Origin: Sandaracinaceae bacterium
Lineage (GTDB): Bacteria > Myxococcota_A > Polyangia > Polyangiales > Houyiibacteriaceae
Length of the DNA stretch: 64,000 nt
Direction: 5' to 3'
Assembly (NCBI GenBank): GCA_016706685.1
Contig: JADJJE010000016.1
Location: 143,101 to 207,100 of the forward strand
Below are positions 42,386 through 51,813 of the stretch, in pieces (within the stretch, counting starts at the first letter, position 1; the number at the start of each line of letters is the position of its first letter). Made by a program: the position numbers and the translations under genes. The notes under the pieces are model-generated. The model had not been told where the DNA came from. It worked only from the letters and a program-made list of their open reading frames with translations, and ran no database searches.

Positions 42386-43846
42386 TCAGGCCAGGCCCAG
42401 GCTCGCCCGTAGCGCCTGGTAGGCCGCCGTGCGCGGCGCGAGCGCGAGCAGGCCCTCGAAGCCCGGGCGCCGGTCGGCGTCCATGGTCATGGAGCGCAGC
42501 GTGGCGTCCAGCAGCGGGGCAAACGCCACGTCCGGCAAGCTGATGCGCTGCTCCACCCCGAGCACCGCCACGGCGAACAGCGCGTCACCGCGCGTGGCCG
42601 GCGTGCCCATGGGGTCGTTGGTGATGGCCAGCAGCTCCAGCAAGGCGTCCGAGAGCGCGCCGCACTGCTGCGCGTAGCCGGCCGCGCGGCGCGCGACCAC
42701 CAAGCCGTTCTCTCCGATGTTGCGAGAGAGAGCGCGCAGCAACGCCCCCCGGTGCGCCCCGCTGGCCATGCGGCCCTCGTAGCCCGCGCTGGGGGTCTCG
42801 CTCCAGGCCGCCGCAGGGCCGCTGGGCGCTGAAGCTCGCGGTGGCGCCACCGGCTGCGGGACCGTGCTCGTGTAGACCGGCGGGTAGACGTGTGCCGGCT
42901 GGACCGGCAGCTCGGCCGCTGGCGGCTGGGGCTGCGAGGGGCGCTGCGGGCCCACCGGGCTGGCTGCGATGGTGTCGGCGGTGCCGACGGCCGCAGGAAC
43001 CGGCAGGGGCGCGGACGCCTCCTCTTCGGCACTGTTGGCAAGGCTCACCGCGCGGCCATCGCCGGCGATGGTGAACGGCTCGAGCATGTAGGCGAACCAG
43101 CGACAGCCCGTCTCGGCCGCCCAGCCCAAGCCCTCGCCCAGGTGCACCGCCGCCCAAGGCTCGAGCCGCGCGTCGGCGATGGCGTCGTTCAGCGCCTGGA
43201 AGAATTCGGCGCGCCGCATGAAGCGCGCCGTGGGGGCGGGCTGCGCCGCCATGAGCCCCACGCCCTCGGGCGGCGTGCCGTACACCCAGCGCGGGTCGTC
43301 CCCGTCGGGCTTGTCGGCCGAGGCGCTCAGCGCGTAGACCACCAACACCGAGCAGTCGCGCCGGTCGAAGCGGTAGTGCGCGGGGTCGCCGCGCGTGCCG
43401 GCCCGCGCCAGCTCACCGCGAAAGCGTGAGGCGTGGACCACCGGCAGCAGCGAGCCGAGCGGACGCACACCGCTCGCGTCCGGGCCGCCGGCATACAGCA
43501 CCTCGGGCACCGCGCTGGTGGGCACCTCGCAGCTCAGCGAGCCGCCCCACGCCGCCGCCGCGAGCGCACGCAGCGAGGCGCGCAGCGCAGGGTCATCGGG
43601 AGCCTCGGCGGCCACCACCAGCGTCAGCCCTTCTACCCGCACGGCATCGGGCGCCACCCCCGCGGCCACCAGCGCCTCCACGTGCCGCTCGGCCGTTCGC
43701 CGCGCCGCCGCGTCCTGGAAACTGAGGCGCCCGCGGACCTTCACGCCTGCGACCTCTGCGGGCGGGTGGGCCGCGAGACCGCTGGGCCAGAACAGCGCGG
43801 GAGGTGTATGAGCGACCACGACATCGAAGGACCCGGACTGTGCCAC
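42386..43846 (-). CDS. unrecognised two-part protein, Pro-rich linker
   Basis: 486 residues from a GTG at 43846; another GTG at 43864 and the frame to 44074 are open, so the start is uncertain. The N-terminal half (HVEALVAAGVAPDAVRVEGLTLVV, SVLVVYALSASADKPDG, PEGVGLMAAQPAPTARF) is a globular domain I cannot place. A linker of Pro, Gln and Ala follows (about residues 300-370). The C-terminal 120 residues are helical (LLRALSRNIGENGLVVARRA, DALLELLAITNDPMG) and look like HEAT-type repeats. No signal peptide. It lies 13 bp from the facing PhlG-like gene without shared function evident. Confidence 0.55.
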   Translation of the reverse strand: MAQSGSFDVVVAHTPPALFWPSGLAAHPPAEVAGVKVRGRLSFQDAAARRTAERHVEALVAAGVAPDAVRVEGLTLVVAAEAPDDPALRASLRALAAAAWGGSLSCEVPTSAVPEVLYAGGPDASGVRPLGSLLPVVHASRFRGELARAGTRGDPAHYRFDRRDCSVLVVYALSASADKPDGDDPRWVYGTPPEGVGLMAAQPAPTARFMRRAEFFQALNDAIADARLEPWAAVHLGEGLGWAAETGCRWFAYMLEPFTIAGDGRAVSLANSAEEEASAPLPVPAAVGTADTIAASPVGPQRPSQPQPPAAELPVQPAHVYPPVYTSTVPQPVAPPRASAPSGPAAAWSETPSAGYEGRMASGAHRGALLRALSRNIGENGLVVARRAAGYAQQCGALSDALLELLAITNDPMGTPATRGDALFAVAVLGVEQRISLPDVAFAPLLDATLRSMTMDADRRPGFEGLLALAPRTAAYQALRASLGLA

Positions 43847-44053
43847 GTGTGCACCGGGCGTCACAGTCCTCGGGCGGTCACCCCACGGTGGGCGGCAGGT
43901 CGGCAGGCCATTTTCCGCAGGAAGTGGGCAGGTTGCGTGGGTGCATGTAAGTCTGTGCACACACCGGCCCGCGGCATGCTGATTGCAGCCGGCCACAAGC
44001 CCGGCGACGACGCACGACAGCCCTGGTCGCGCAGTTCGGGAGGGAACCTCGAC

Positions 44054-45743
44054 ATGACCGCTTCGCCTTTGCACTCCAATCGTCTCGCTCGTCCCATGGC
44101 CGCCTGGTGGCTCTTGGCGGTGGTCGCAGCGGGCTGTGGCGCGCGCGATGGGATCTCCACCGAGGCGCCGGACGCGGCCCGCCCGGGCCAGCCGGTCGAG
44201 GTGGACTGCGGTCGCGGCACCCAGTTCACGGCGCCCCGGCAGACCCTAGAGCTGCTGGGTGTGGCCACTTCCGAGAGTCCCATCGTGGAGACCGGCTGGC
44301 GCTTCATCGAGGGCCCGGGCGACGTGACGCTCGAGCCGCCGGTGGGCGAGCGCGCGCTCTTCACGCCCAGCGTGGTGGGCAGCCACGTGGTGCGCTTCCG
44401 CGCCGCCAACGCCGACGGCCTGGTGGCCGAGTGCGACGTGACCGTTTCGGTGGTGGTCGGTCCGCCGGTGGCCATCTGCCCGGAGGAAGCGTTCCGGACG
44501 CCGGTGGGATCGAGCGTGCTGCTGGAGGGCTCGGGGTTCGACGACGACGCGGTGGTGGCCTACCAGTGGGACGTGGTGCGCACCGTGGCCGGTGCCATGC
44601 CCGTGCTGGCGCCGCGCACCGAAGCGGTGACGCAGTTCGAGAGCGACACGGCCGGCGAGTACCTGGTGCGCCTGACGGTCTACGACCAAGAGGGCGACCG
44701 ACGACTGCTTCGTGCCCATCACCGTGACCGACCGCCCCACGGTCATGTGCCCCGAGGGGCCCATCAGCGCGCCCACCCGCCGGCCCGTGGTCATCGAGGC
44801 CACGGTCACGGACGACGGCGCCGTGGTGAGCGAGGTCTGGGAGGTGGTGACGCGCCCAGCGCGCAGCACCGCCAACCCGGCGCCCCCCAACAACCGGCGC
44901 ACCACGCTCGCGCCGGACCGCGTGGGTGAGTACCGCCTGCGCTTCACGGCCACGGACGCCGACGGGTTCGCGGCCACCTGCGAAGTGACCGTGATCGGCA
45001 CCGAGACTCCGCCCACCATCATGTGCCCGGGCACCATCGAGACGACGCCGCTCACGCCCACCACCGTGGTCGGCACCGCCGTGGACGACGGCGAGATCCG
45101 CTCGGCCGGCTGGAGTGTGGTGGGCGCGCCCATGGGCTCGAACGCGGAGCCTCCGCGTCCGCCCAACAACCTGCGCACCGTCTTCACGCCGGACGTGGCG
45201 GGCGAGTACACGCTGCGCCTGCAGGTGCAGGACGACTCGGGTCACCTCGAAGAGTGCACCACGCTGGTGCGCGCCGTGGCCACCGAGGGCCTGCGCGTGG
45301 AGGTCTTCTGGAACACGAACGGCACGGACATGGACACGCACCTGCTGCACCCCGACGCGCGCAGCTGGAACGGCTCGCTCGACTGCTACTACGCCAACTG
45401 CCAGGGCACCGGGCTGTCGTGGTCGGCGTCCGGCGGCGCAGACGACCCGAGCCTCGACATCGACGACGTGAACGGCTTCGGCCCCGAGAACATCAACATC
45501 ATGAGCCCTGCTGCGGGGACCTACCGCGTGGGCGTCCACTCGTATCGCGGCGATGGCGCAGTGACCGTGCGCATCTACTGTGGCGGGTCGGCCACCGAGC
45601 CACGGCGCACCTTCGGGCCCGTGCGCTTGTCGGAGACGGACCTGCTCTGGCGCGTGGCCGACGTGACCATCACGGGCACCACCTGCGTGATCAACGAACT
45701 TGGCACCGTGCGTGACTTCGCGCGCTCGGGCGAGCCACGCTGA
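44054..45743 (+). CDS. PKD-like repeat lipoprotein, one frame break
   Basis: About 562 residues if bridged. The signal has hydrophobic WWLLAVVAAGC with lipobox AAGC. Four roughly 95-residue repeats follow, each ending xxECxVTV and restarting with PPxxxCP (ECDVTVSVVV, CEVTVIGTETPP and others). These suggest PKD/Ig-like strands with a conserved disulfide. The last 140 residues carry a different domain, LRVEVFWNTNGTDMDTHLLHP and NIMSPAAGTYRVGVHSYRG, resembling the YfaP/DUF2135-type beta domain. At 44695-44700 an extra base breaks the frame (QEG then TDDCFVPITVTD), which should be one protein. Likely surface-exposed. Confidence 0.7.
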
Positions 45744-45746
45744 CGC

Positions 45747-46502
45747 TCACTCTTCGAGGCGGTAGACCTCGTTGACCTCGGTGGCGCGGTACAGGCAGTA
45801 CTGCGCCCACTCCACCCAGGGGCTGTCCGGCCCGAGCGGCGAGAGCGTGCGGGCGCAGGCACCGAAGGCCGCCGCCGCCTGGCGGGCCATGGGCTCGCTC
45901 GCCGAGGTCAGCGCGTCGATGTAGATCTGCAGCAGCTCGGGGTCGGCCGCGATGTCGTCCGGCACCGGCGCGCCGCGAAAGGCGATGACGAACTCTTCGT
46001 AGGTGTAGCCCACCAGCGCGCCGGCCACGCCGTACTCGTCACTTCCGCTGGCGAGCAGGCCGGCCTCCTCGGCCACGGCGGCGCTGGCTGCCCCGCGCGC
46101 CGTGGCCCACGCCATGAACTCCTGCGCCACCCAGGCGTTGATGGCCTCCATGGTGCGGTCGCCCGTGAACTCGGGGGCCACCATGGCCGAGGCCGCCTCC
46201 ACGCGGCTCCAGATGTCCCGCAGAGGCGCGCTGAGCTGATGCCGCGGCACGCCCGAGCTGGGCACTGGGATGAGCGTGGTGGTGGGCAGGTCGAGCGTCT
46301 CGGCCAGCGTGCCGCCTTCGGTCTCCGTGCCCGGGTCCACCGTGGTCTCGCCGCCGGTGGTCTCGGCGCCCGTGCCCTCCTCGGAGGCTTCCGTAGAGCC
46401 GCCGCAGCCCGCGAGGGGTCCGAAGGCCAGGCAGGTGGCAAGGAGCGTGAAGATCCGCGCGAGGCGCTGGCCGGTCGCGCTGGCTGAGTGGTGTCGCTGC
46501 AT
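45747..46502 (-). CDS. putative lipoprotein, unknown function
   Basis: 251 residues. The signal ends in lipobox PLAGC; a Glu/Thr/Gly-rich linker of about 45 residues follows (GAETTGGETTVDPGTE). The rest is mainly alpha-helical: RDIWSRVEAASAMVAPEF, INAWVAQEFMAWATARGAAS and PELLQIYIDALTSASEPMA. It ends with CARTLSPLGP and WVEWAQYCLYR, whose two Cys may pair. No family is recognised. It converges on the PKD lipoprotein gene with 3 bp between stops and is divergent from the hydroquinone reductase gene. Confidence 0.65.
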   Translation of the reverse strand: MQRHHSASATGQRLARIFTLLATCLAFGPLAGCGGSTEASEEGTGAETTGGETTVDPGTETEGGTLAETLDLPTTTLIPVPSSGVPRHQLSAPLRDIWSRVEAASAMVAPEFTGDRTMEAINAWVAQEFMAWATARGAASAAVAEEAGLLASGSDEYGVAGALVGYTYEEFVIAFRGAPVPDDIAADPELLQIYIDALTSASEPMARQAAAAFGACARTLSPLGPDSPWVEWAQYCLYRATEVNEVYRLEE

Positions 46503-46593
46503 GGCTAGGGGATACCAGCAGACCGCGCCTTCGAGAAGCCTGGCGAGCGGGGAATCCTGAAACGCGCGGCCCCCCGGCGCGACACCCTGGACC

Positions 46594-47565
46594 ATGGGTC
46601 TCTTGATCGACGGTGTCTGGCACGACCAGTGGTACGACACCTCCGCCACGGGCGGGCGCTTCGTGCGCAAGGAGTCGTCGTTCCGCAGCTGGGTCACGCC
46701 GGACGGCGCAGCAGGCCCCACGGGCGAGGCCGGCTTCCCGGCGGCGGCGGGGCGCTACCACCTCTACGTGAGCCACGCGTGCCCCTGGGCCCACCGCACC
46801 ATGATCGTGCGCAGCCTGAAGGGCCTCGAGCAGCTGGTGAGCGTCTCGGTGGTCAACTGGCTGATGGACGCGCGCGGCTGGACGTTCGACGCCGGGCCGG
46901 GCGTGGTCCCGGACCCAGTGCGTCACGCGCGGGTCCTGCACGAGGTCTACACGCACGCCAACCCGACGTACACGGGCCGCGTCACGGTGCCGGTGCTCTA
47001 CGACCGGGAGCGCGACACCATCGTCAGCAACGAGTCGTCGGAGATCATCCGCATGTTCGACTCGGCCTTTGGTTCGCTGGGCGCCGCGGGCCCGGAGCTC
47101 TATCCGCCGGCGCTGCGCGTCGAGATCGACCGCATCAACGCGCGCGTGTACGACACCGTGAACAACGGCGTGTACCGGGCCGGCTTCGCCACCACGCAGG
47201 ACGCCTACGAGGAGGCCGTCGGAGAGCTGTTCGCGAGCCTCGACTGGTTGGAGGCCCTGCTGGGGGAGCGGCGCTACCTGGCGGGCGGGCAGCTCACCGA
47301 GGCGGACATCCGGCTGTTCACCACGCTAGTGCGCTTCGACGCGGTCTACGTGGGGCACTTCAAGTGCAACCTGCGGCGCATCGTGGACTACCCCAACCTG
47401 CGCGAGTTCACGCGCGAGATCTACCAGCTGCCGGGCGTGCGCGAGACGGTGCACATGGACCACATCAAGGGGCACTACTACCAGAGCCACGCCAGCATCA
47501 ACCCCACCGGCATCATCCCGGTCGGGCCACAGCTGGATCTCGACGTGCCGCACCGCCGGGGCTAA
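46594..47565 (+). CDS. glutathionyl-hydroquinone reductase (GST Xi class)
   Basis: 323 residues, the size of YqjG/EcmA-type enzymes. The N-terminal thioredoxin-like domain has CPWAHR with catalytic Cys63, and VTVPVLYDRERDTIVSNESSE for glutathione contact. The helical domain has YLAGGQLTEADIRLFTTLVRFDAVYVGHFKC. It reduces glutathionyl-hydroquinones to hydroquinones in the cytoplasm and so repairs quinone damage. The start MGLLIDGVWHDQWYDT is typical. It is followed 10 bp later by a MOSC gene and then a RibD-like gene, which suggests a shared transcript; a functional link is only a guess. Confidence 0.9.
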   Translation: MGLLIDGVWHDQWYDTSATGGRFVRKESSFRSWVTPDGAAGPTGEAGFPAAAGRYHLYVSHACPWAHRTMIVRSLKGLEQLVSVSVVNWLMDARGWTFDAGPGVVPDPVRHARVLHEVYTHANPTYTGRVTVPVLYDRERDTIVSNESSEIIRMFDSAFGSLGAAGPELYPPALRVEIDRINARVYDTVNNGVYRAGFATTQDAYEEAVGELFASLDWLEALLGERRYLAGGQLTEADIRLFTTLVRFDAVYVGHFKCNLRRIVDYPNLREFTREIYQLPGVRETVHMDHIKGHYYQSHASINPTGIIPVGPQLDLDVPHRRG

Positions 47566-47574
47566 TCAGCCGGG

Positions 47575-48387
47575 ATGCGCGTCACCGGGCTGTTCGTGTA
47601 TCCCATCAAGTCGTGTGGCGGCGTGAGCCTCCCTGCCGCCGAGGTCACGCGGGCCGGGCTGCGCCACGACCGCCGGCTCATGGTGGTGGATGGCCACGGG
47701 CAGTTCTTGTCGCAGCGCACCCACCCGCGCCTGGGCTGGGTGAGCACGCGCCTCGAGGCCACTGGCGTGCGGGCGCTGTCTCCCGAGGGCGAGCTCTTCG
47801 TGCCCTTCGACTTCGCGGCTGCCGGCGGGTCCGCAGGCCCGGTGCAGGTCTGGCGCGACACGCTCGCCGCCGTGGTGCACCCCGAGGGCACGCGCTTCTT
47901 CCGCGAGGTGCTCGAGCTGCCCGACGCGAGCCTGGTGGCCCTCCCGCCCGGCGGTGAGCGCGCGGTGAACCCCAGCTTCGGGAGCGCCGACGACCGTGTA
48001 GGCTTCGCCGACGCGTATCCCATCTTGCTCATGGGGGACAGCAGCGTGCGAGACCTCGAGGCGCGCGCAGGGGTGGCCCTCGACATGCGGCGCTTCCGGC
48101 CGAACGTCACGTTCGAGGGCGCGCCCTACGCCGAGGACCGCATGGCAGGGTTTCGCGCGGGTGGCCTGCCCTTCCGGGGCGTGAAGCGCTGCGACCGCTG
48201 CGTGCTCACCACGCTTCACCCCGACACGCAGGAGCGTGGCCTCGAGCCGCTGCGCACGCTGGCCGGCTATCGACGGGGTGACGACGGGAAGGTCTACCTG
48301 GGCATGAACGTCATCCCGGACGCCGAAGGCACGCTGCGCGTGGGCGACCTCATCACGGACGTCACGGAGCGGGAGCCCCACCCGTGA
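47575..48387 (+). CDS. MOSC-domain molybdenum-cofactor protein (YcbX/mARC-like)
   Basis: 270 residues. The N-terminal beta-barrel starts RVTGLFVYPIKSCGGVSL and contains GLRHDRRLMVVDGHGQFLSQR. The MOSC part has DMRRFRPNVTFEGAPY and VKRCDRCVLTTLHPDTQERG, whose Cys is the likely molybdenum ligand. Relatives reduce N-hydroxylated bases or other N-oxides with an electron-transfer partner; YcbX does this without a fused ferredoxin, and none is fused here either. Cytoplasmic. Its stop shares GTGA with the next gene's GTG start. Confidence 0.85.
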   Translation: MRVTGLFVYPIKSCGGVSLPAAEVTRAGLRHDRRLMVVDGHGQFLSQRTHPRLGWVSTRLEATGVRALSPEGELFVPFDFAAAGGSAGPVQVWRDTLAAVVHPEGTRFFREVLELPDASLVALPPGGERAVNPSFGSADDRVGFADAYPILLMGDSSVRDLEARAGVALDMRRFRPNVTFEGAPYAEDRMAGFRAGGLPFRGVKRCDRCVLTTLHPDTQERGLEPLRTLAGYRRGDDGKVYLGMNVIPDAEGTLRVGDLITDVTEREPHP

Positions 48388-49181
48388 ACGACGCTGACTT
48401 CGACCTGCGTGCCGTGGCGGATGCGGCGGGCGTGGCGCGCCTTGCCCACCAGCTGTACGGCCCAGGCTTCGAGCCGCGCGAGGGGGTGCTGCACGTCACG
48501 GCCGTGGCGGGCCCAGCGCGCCGCACGCTGCGCATCGACGAGCACACCCCCAAGAGCCTGGCCGACACCTTCGCGCTGAACCTGGCGCGCGCGCGGGCCG
48601 ACGCCATCGTCATCACCGGCAAGCTGCTGCGCGACGAGCCCGCGCTGTCGTATGCGCCAGGCTCCCCCGGGCCGGCGGCCCCGGCCATGGCGGACTACCG
48701 GCGGCAGCTGGGGCGGGACGCGCGGCCCTGGCTGGTGGTGCTCACGCGCGGCGCGGGCTTGCCGCTCACGCACCCCGTGTTCCACGACGGCCACACGCGG
48801 CCGCTGATCCATGCGCCCGCCGCGGCCGCCGAGGGGCTGCGCGCGGTGGCGCCCTGCGAGGTGCTGGGCAGCGCTGGCGAGGCATCGCTCGCCGGGCTGG
48901 TAGCCGCGTTGCGAGCGCGCGGTGCCCGCACCATCTCGTTCGAAGCCGGCCCGTCGACCACGCGCGAGCTCTACACGGGCGACGCGCCGCTGCTGGACGA
49001 GCTGTGCCTGTCCGCGTTCCAGGGGACGCTCCCGCACGAGGCGCAGCTGGCCGAGGCGCTGCCCGCGCTGCCCTCTGCCCTCACGCTGGCCGGCCCCCAG
49101 CGCCACGTGCAGGCGCCCAGCGGACCGTGGGCCTTTGCCCGCTACGTGCGCGCGCGCCCGGCCGCCAGCGCGTCCATCTGA
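48384..49181 (+). CDS. RibD C-terminal/dihydrofolate-reductase-like protein
   Basis: 265 residues from a GTG overlapping the MOSC stop. The fold of the RibD reductase domain is indicated by ARADAIVITGKLLRDEP, the NADPH-side PWLVVLTRGAGLPLTHPVF, and ARTISFEAGPSTTRELY, which replaces the usual EGG motif. It probably reduces a pterin- or flavin-related carbonyl with NADPH, but the true substrate is not known. The reading frame ends 40 bp inside the 3' end of the converging pterin dehydratase gene. Translational coupling ties it to the MOSC gene. Confidence 0.75.
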   Translation: MNDADFDLRAVADAAGVARLAHQLYGPGFEPREGVLHVTAVAGPARRTLRIDEHTPKSLADTFALNLARARADAIVITGKLLRDEPALSYAPGSPGPAAPAMADYRRQLGRDARPWLVVLTRGAGLPLTHPVFHDGHTRPLIHAPAAAAEGLRAVAPCEVLGSAGEASLAGLVAALRARGARTISFEAGPSTTRELYTGDAPLLDELCLSAFQGTLPHEAQLAEALPALPSALTLAGPQRHVQAPSGPWAFARYVRARPAASASI

Positions 49182-49444
49182 GCCGCCAGCAGGAAGTCGC
49201 CCTGGCTGAGCCCACCGCAGTCATGCGTGGTGAGCTCCACCTCCACGGTGGCCCACACGTTGCGCCACTCGGGGTGGTGGTCGAGCTTCTCGGCCACGAT
49301 GGCCACGCTGCTCATCCACCCGAAGGCCTCCGCGAACGACGCGAAGCGGAACGTCTTGGCGATGCGCTCTTGCCCGCGCGCCCAGCCCGGCAGCGTGGTG
49401 AGCGCGGCCTCGATCTCGGACTCGGTGGCGCGCTTGTAGGGCAT
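49142..49444 (-). CDS. pterin-4a-carbinolamine dehydratase
   Basis: 100 residues, the normal length. AEKLDHHPEWRNVWATVEVEL is split here as AEKLDHHPEWRN and VWATVEVEL, the family signature with the catalytic His pair; ELTTHDCGGLSQGDFLLA follows. It dehydrates 4a-hydroxytetrahydropterin so that the cofactor of aromatic hydroxylases can be recycled; no such hydroxylase is in the window. The ATG at 49444 begins MPYKRATESEIE, fitting the family; the frame further upstream is unsupported. The 3' end overlaps the RibD-like gene tail to tail by 40 bp. Confidence 0.9.
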   Translation of the reverse strand: MPYKRATESEIEAALTTLPGWARGQERIAKTFRFASFAEAFGWMSSVAIVAEKLDHHPEWRNVWATVEVELTTHDCGGLSQGDFLLAAQMDALAAGRART

Positions 49445-50016
49445 GCCACGAGGATGACTCAGCGCGTGCCGGTGTAGCCAGTCGAAAACTCGATGGCGGC
49501 GCCATGGGGGGGGGGCCCACGTCGGTGGCGCGCGCGCATAGCCCGTGGTCCGGGCGACGGGGGTCTCGGCGGGCGCGTGGTCTCGAGCTGCCGAGAGGCT
49601 GAGCATGGCGCGTTGACGCCTGCCAGCAAAGCCCTTTGTCGTGGTGCGGCGCGCCACGGGGTCGCACCATCGGGGTTGAGGGGGGCCGGCGGGGCCAGTT
49701 GGGACGGCGGTGTGGGTCCTGCCATGCTGGCGGGGCCTGGCGTCGAGGATGGTCGCGATGTCGGGGCGGGGTCGCGGGGCCGGGCCGCAGCCGCCTGGGC
49801 CACAGCGCGCCGGCAGACAGGCTCGGGAGCAGCCTGGCGCGCGGGGATGTTTCAGACATGGGAGAGCTCCTTGGTGGAGGCCCCGCGCTCACCCGTAGCG
49901 CGCGGTCGGCCGGACCGGCGCTCACCTTGTGCAAGGGCGATACCAACTCCGACGAGACGCTTTATTCCCGTGCAGTGGGCGCGCTGCGCAACCCGCAGCG
50001 TGAACGTGTGGCCACG
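49445..50016. other. 572-bp gap with no convincing gene, 10-G tract
   Basis: Several frames stay open, but each gives Pro/Arg/Ala-rich text without motifs. A reverse-strand Pro-rich frame at 49459-49803 and a signal-like start near 49857 are the only hints and do not join in one frame. A run of ten G lies at 49506-49515. Promoters for the genes on the left are presumably near 49450-49500. Confidence 0.4.
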
Positions 50017-50967
50017 CTAGGCGGCGGCGCGTGTGACCGTGCGGAGGGCGCCCTCGCACCACTCCAGCAGGTCGCCCATGACCTGCTCGCGGTTGGTCTC
50101 GTTGAGCGTCTCGTGGCGCGCGCCGGGATAGATGGTGCAGCGCGTGTTGCGCATGCCGGCCGCCCGATACGACCCGTGCAGGCGACGCACGCCCGCGCCG
50201 CGGTCACCCACGGGGTCTTCGCTGCCCGCGAACAGGTAGATGGGCAGGTCTTTCGGCAAGCGGGCCAGACGGCTGGGCTCGGTCAGCGCGGGCAGCGCGT
50301 CCAGCATGTCCAGCCAGGTCTGCACGCTGACGGGGAAGCCGCACAGCGGATCATCGATGTACTTGTCGACCTCGTCGGGGTCGCGCGAGAGCCAGTCCGC
50401 CGTGGTGCGCGTGGGCGCGAAGGCCTTGTTGAAGTCGTCGAAGCTCAGCTTGTTGAGGAGCGCGCTGGTGTCGCGGTAGCCCACCCGCAGGCGCTCGAGG
50501 CGCGTGACCACGCGGCCCAGCGTGGCGATGGGCGGCGGCTTGCCGTTGCTCCCGGAGAGCACCACGGCGTCCACGCACTCGGGGTGGTCCAGGATGAGCT
50601 GCTGCACCATGAACGAGCCCATGGAGTGGCCCAGGATGACGACGGGCAGCTTGGGGTGCGCCGCGTGCGCCATGCGGTTGATGGCGTAGAGGTCGCCTAC
50701 CGCGCGCGTCCACGAGGCGTCGTCCGCCATGTGTCCGGGGCGCCCGTTCTCGGGGATGCTGCGGCCGTGGCCGCGGTGGTCGTGGGCGTAGACCACCCAG
50801 CCCGCCGCGCAGAACTTCTCGGCCAGGCGGCGATAGCGCCCCGCGTGCTCGGCCATGCCGTGAGCGATTTGCAGCACGGCTTTGGGCTGCGCGCCCTGCT
50901 TCTGCCAGCGGTAGATGTGGATGCGGAGGGCGTCGGGCGACTCGTAGCTGAGGTGCTGCTCTTGCAT
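50017..50967 (-). CDS. alpha/beta hydrolase, monoacylglycerol-lipase-like
   Basis: 316 residues. HGMAEHAGRYRRLAEKF and AHDHRGHGRS are the typical opening of serine aminopeptidase S33/monoacylglycerol lipases. The nucleophile elbow is GHSMGS, the acid is likely Asp in FAGSEDPVGDRG, and the catalytic His is in GARHETLNE. It hydrolyses monoacylglycerol or lysophospholipid esters, cytoplasmic or at the membrane. The ATG of MQEQHLSYESPDALRIH is chosen. It lies 22 bp after a PaaX-type regulator gene on the same strand, so it is likely its target. Confidence 0.88.
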   Translation of the reverse strand: MQEQHLSYESPDALRIHIYRWQKQGAQPKAVLQIAHGMAEHAGRYRRLAEKFCAAGWVVYAHDHRGHGRSIPENGRPGHMADDASWTRAVGDLYAINRMAHAAHPKLPVVILGHSMGSFMVQQLILDHPECVDAVVLSGSNGKPPPIATLGRVVTRLERLRVGYRDTSALLNKLSFDDFNKAFAPTRTTADWLSRDPDEVDKYIDDPLCGFPVSVQTWLDMLDALPALTEPSRLARLPKDLPIYLFAGSEDPVGDRGAGVRRLHGSYRAAGMRNTRCTIYPGARHETLNETNREQVMGDLLEWCEGALRTVTRAAA

Positions 50968-50989
50968 GGAACCCGCGAGCATACCCGGT

Positions 50990-51790
50990 TCAGCCCTCGT
51001 CCTCTAGGTTGAGAAAATCACTCCACAAATCGAGGCCGCGGTCGGAGTACGCCTCGAGCGTGGCCACCAGCGCGCGCCGCTCGTCGGCGGCCACCAGCTC
51101 GTCGGGCAGGAGCGGGTCGAGGACCACCCAGCGCACCGCCTCGCGGCCCACCAGGAACGCCTCGCGCACCGCGTCTTCGAGCGGCATCTGGTCGATGCGC
51201 CGCGAGCTCGCTTCCAGCTGCTCCTTCATGTCGCGGTAGACGGCCCGGAGCGCCTTCTTGTCCCACAGGGTGCGGGCGCGCGCTTCTTCGGCCGGCTCGA
51301 GCCCCGCGATGCGGAAGACCACGGCGCTGTCTTCCATGCCCAGCTGGCGCAGGCGCGGCCCGATGAAGGCCAGGTCGCCCTTGAGGTTGGCGGGGCGCAC
51401 GTGCAGCCCCGGACGCAGGCGCCGAAAGCCCGCCATCTTGAGTGCCTGCTGGCGCCGCCGCAGCGCGGGGCGGTCCGTGCGGGAGAGGTCCGCCGTGAAG
51501 CAGGCCAGCCAGCTGCCGTCCCAGGCCTGCACCTGGCCCTCCAGCAAGCGCCAGCGCGAGACCTGCTCGTCGATGGGCAGGGCCGCCTGGCCCAGCTGGT
51601 ACTGCCCGCGGTCTTCGGACTCCACCAGCCCCTCGGCGCGCAGGCGCACGATGGCCACGCGCACGCTGTTCTCGGCCACCTCGAACACGTCTGCGGCCTT
51701 CACCAGGATGCGCACCGGCACGCTGGGCCCGTGGATCAACGGCGCCACGGAGAGGATCTCGAGGATGATGCTCTTGGCGCTGACGTTCAT
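50990..51790 (-). CDS. PaaX-family transcriptional regulator
   Basis: 266 residues, close to PaaX (about 300). The N-terminal winged helix has ILVKAADVFEVAENSVRVAI and VRLRAEGLVESEDRGQYQL; the middle part GRxxx-type region has DGSWLACFTADLSRTDRPAL; the C-terminal part has FRRLRPGLHVRPANLKGDL. PaaX represses phenylacetate degradation when phenylacetyl-CoA is absent; relatives respond to other CoA esters. Here it precedes a lipase gene by 22 bp, so it more likely senses a fatty-acid-derived CoA or controls that lipase. The ATG at 51790 is the start; the frame open to 52015 is not used. Confidence 0.85.
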   Translation of the reverse strand: MNVSAKSIILEILSVAPLIHGPSVPVRILVKAADVFEVAENSVRVAIVRLRAEGLVESEDRGQYQLGQAALPIDEQVSRWRLLEGQVQAWDGSWLACFTADLSRTDRPALRRRQQALKMAGFRRLRPGLHVRPANLKGDLAFIGPRLRQLGMEDSAVVFRIAGLEPAEEARARTLWDKKALRAVYRDMKEQLEASSRRIDQMPLEDAVREAFLVGREAVRWVVLDPLLPDELVAADERRALVATLEAYSDRGLDLWSDFLNLEDEG

Positions 51791-51813
51791 GGTGGCGGAG
51801 GATACAGCGTTGG

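Noticed and set aside
49493..50020. 175-residue forward frame in the gene-poor stretch
   Set aside because: Arg/Ala/Gly-rich text with no motif, no good ribosome site; it starts by the G10 tract.
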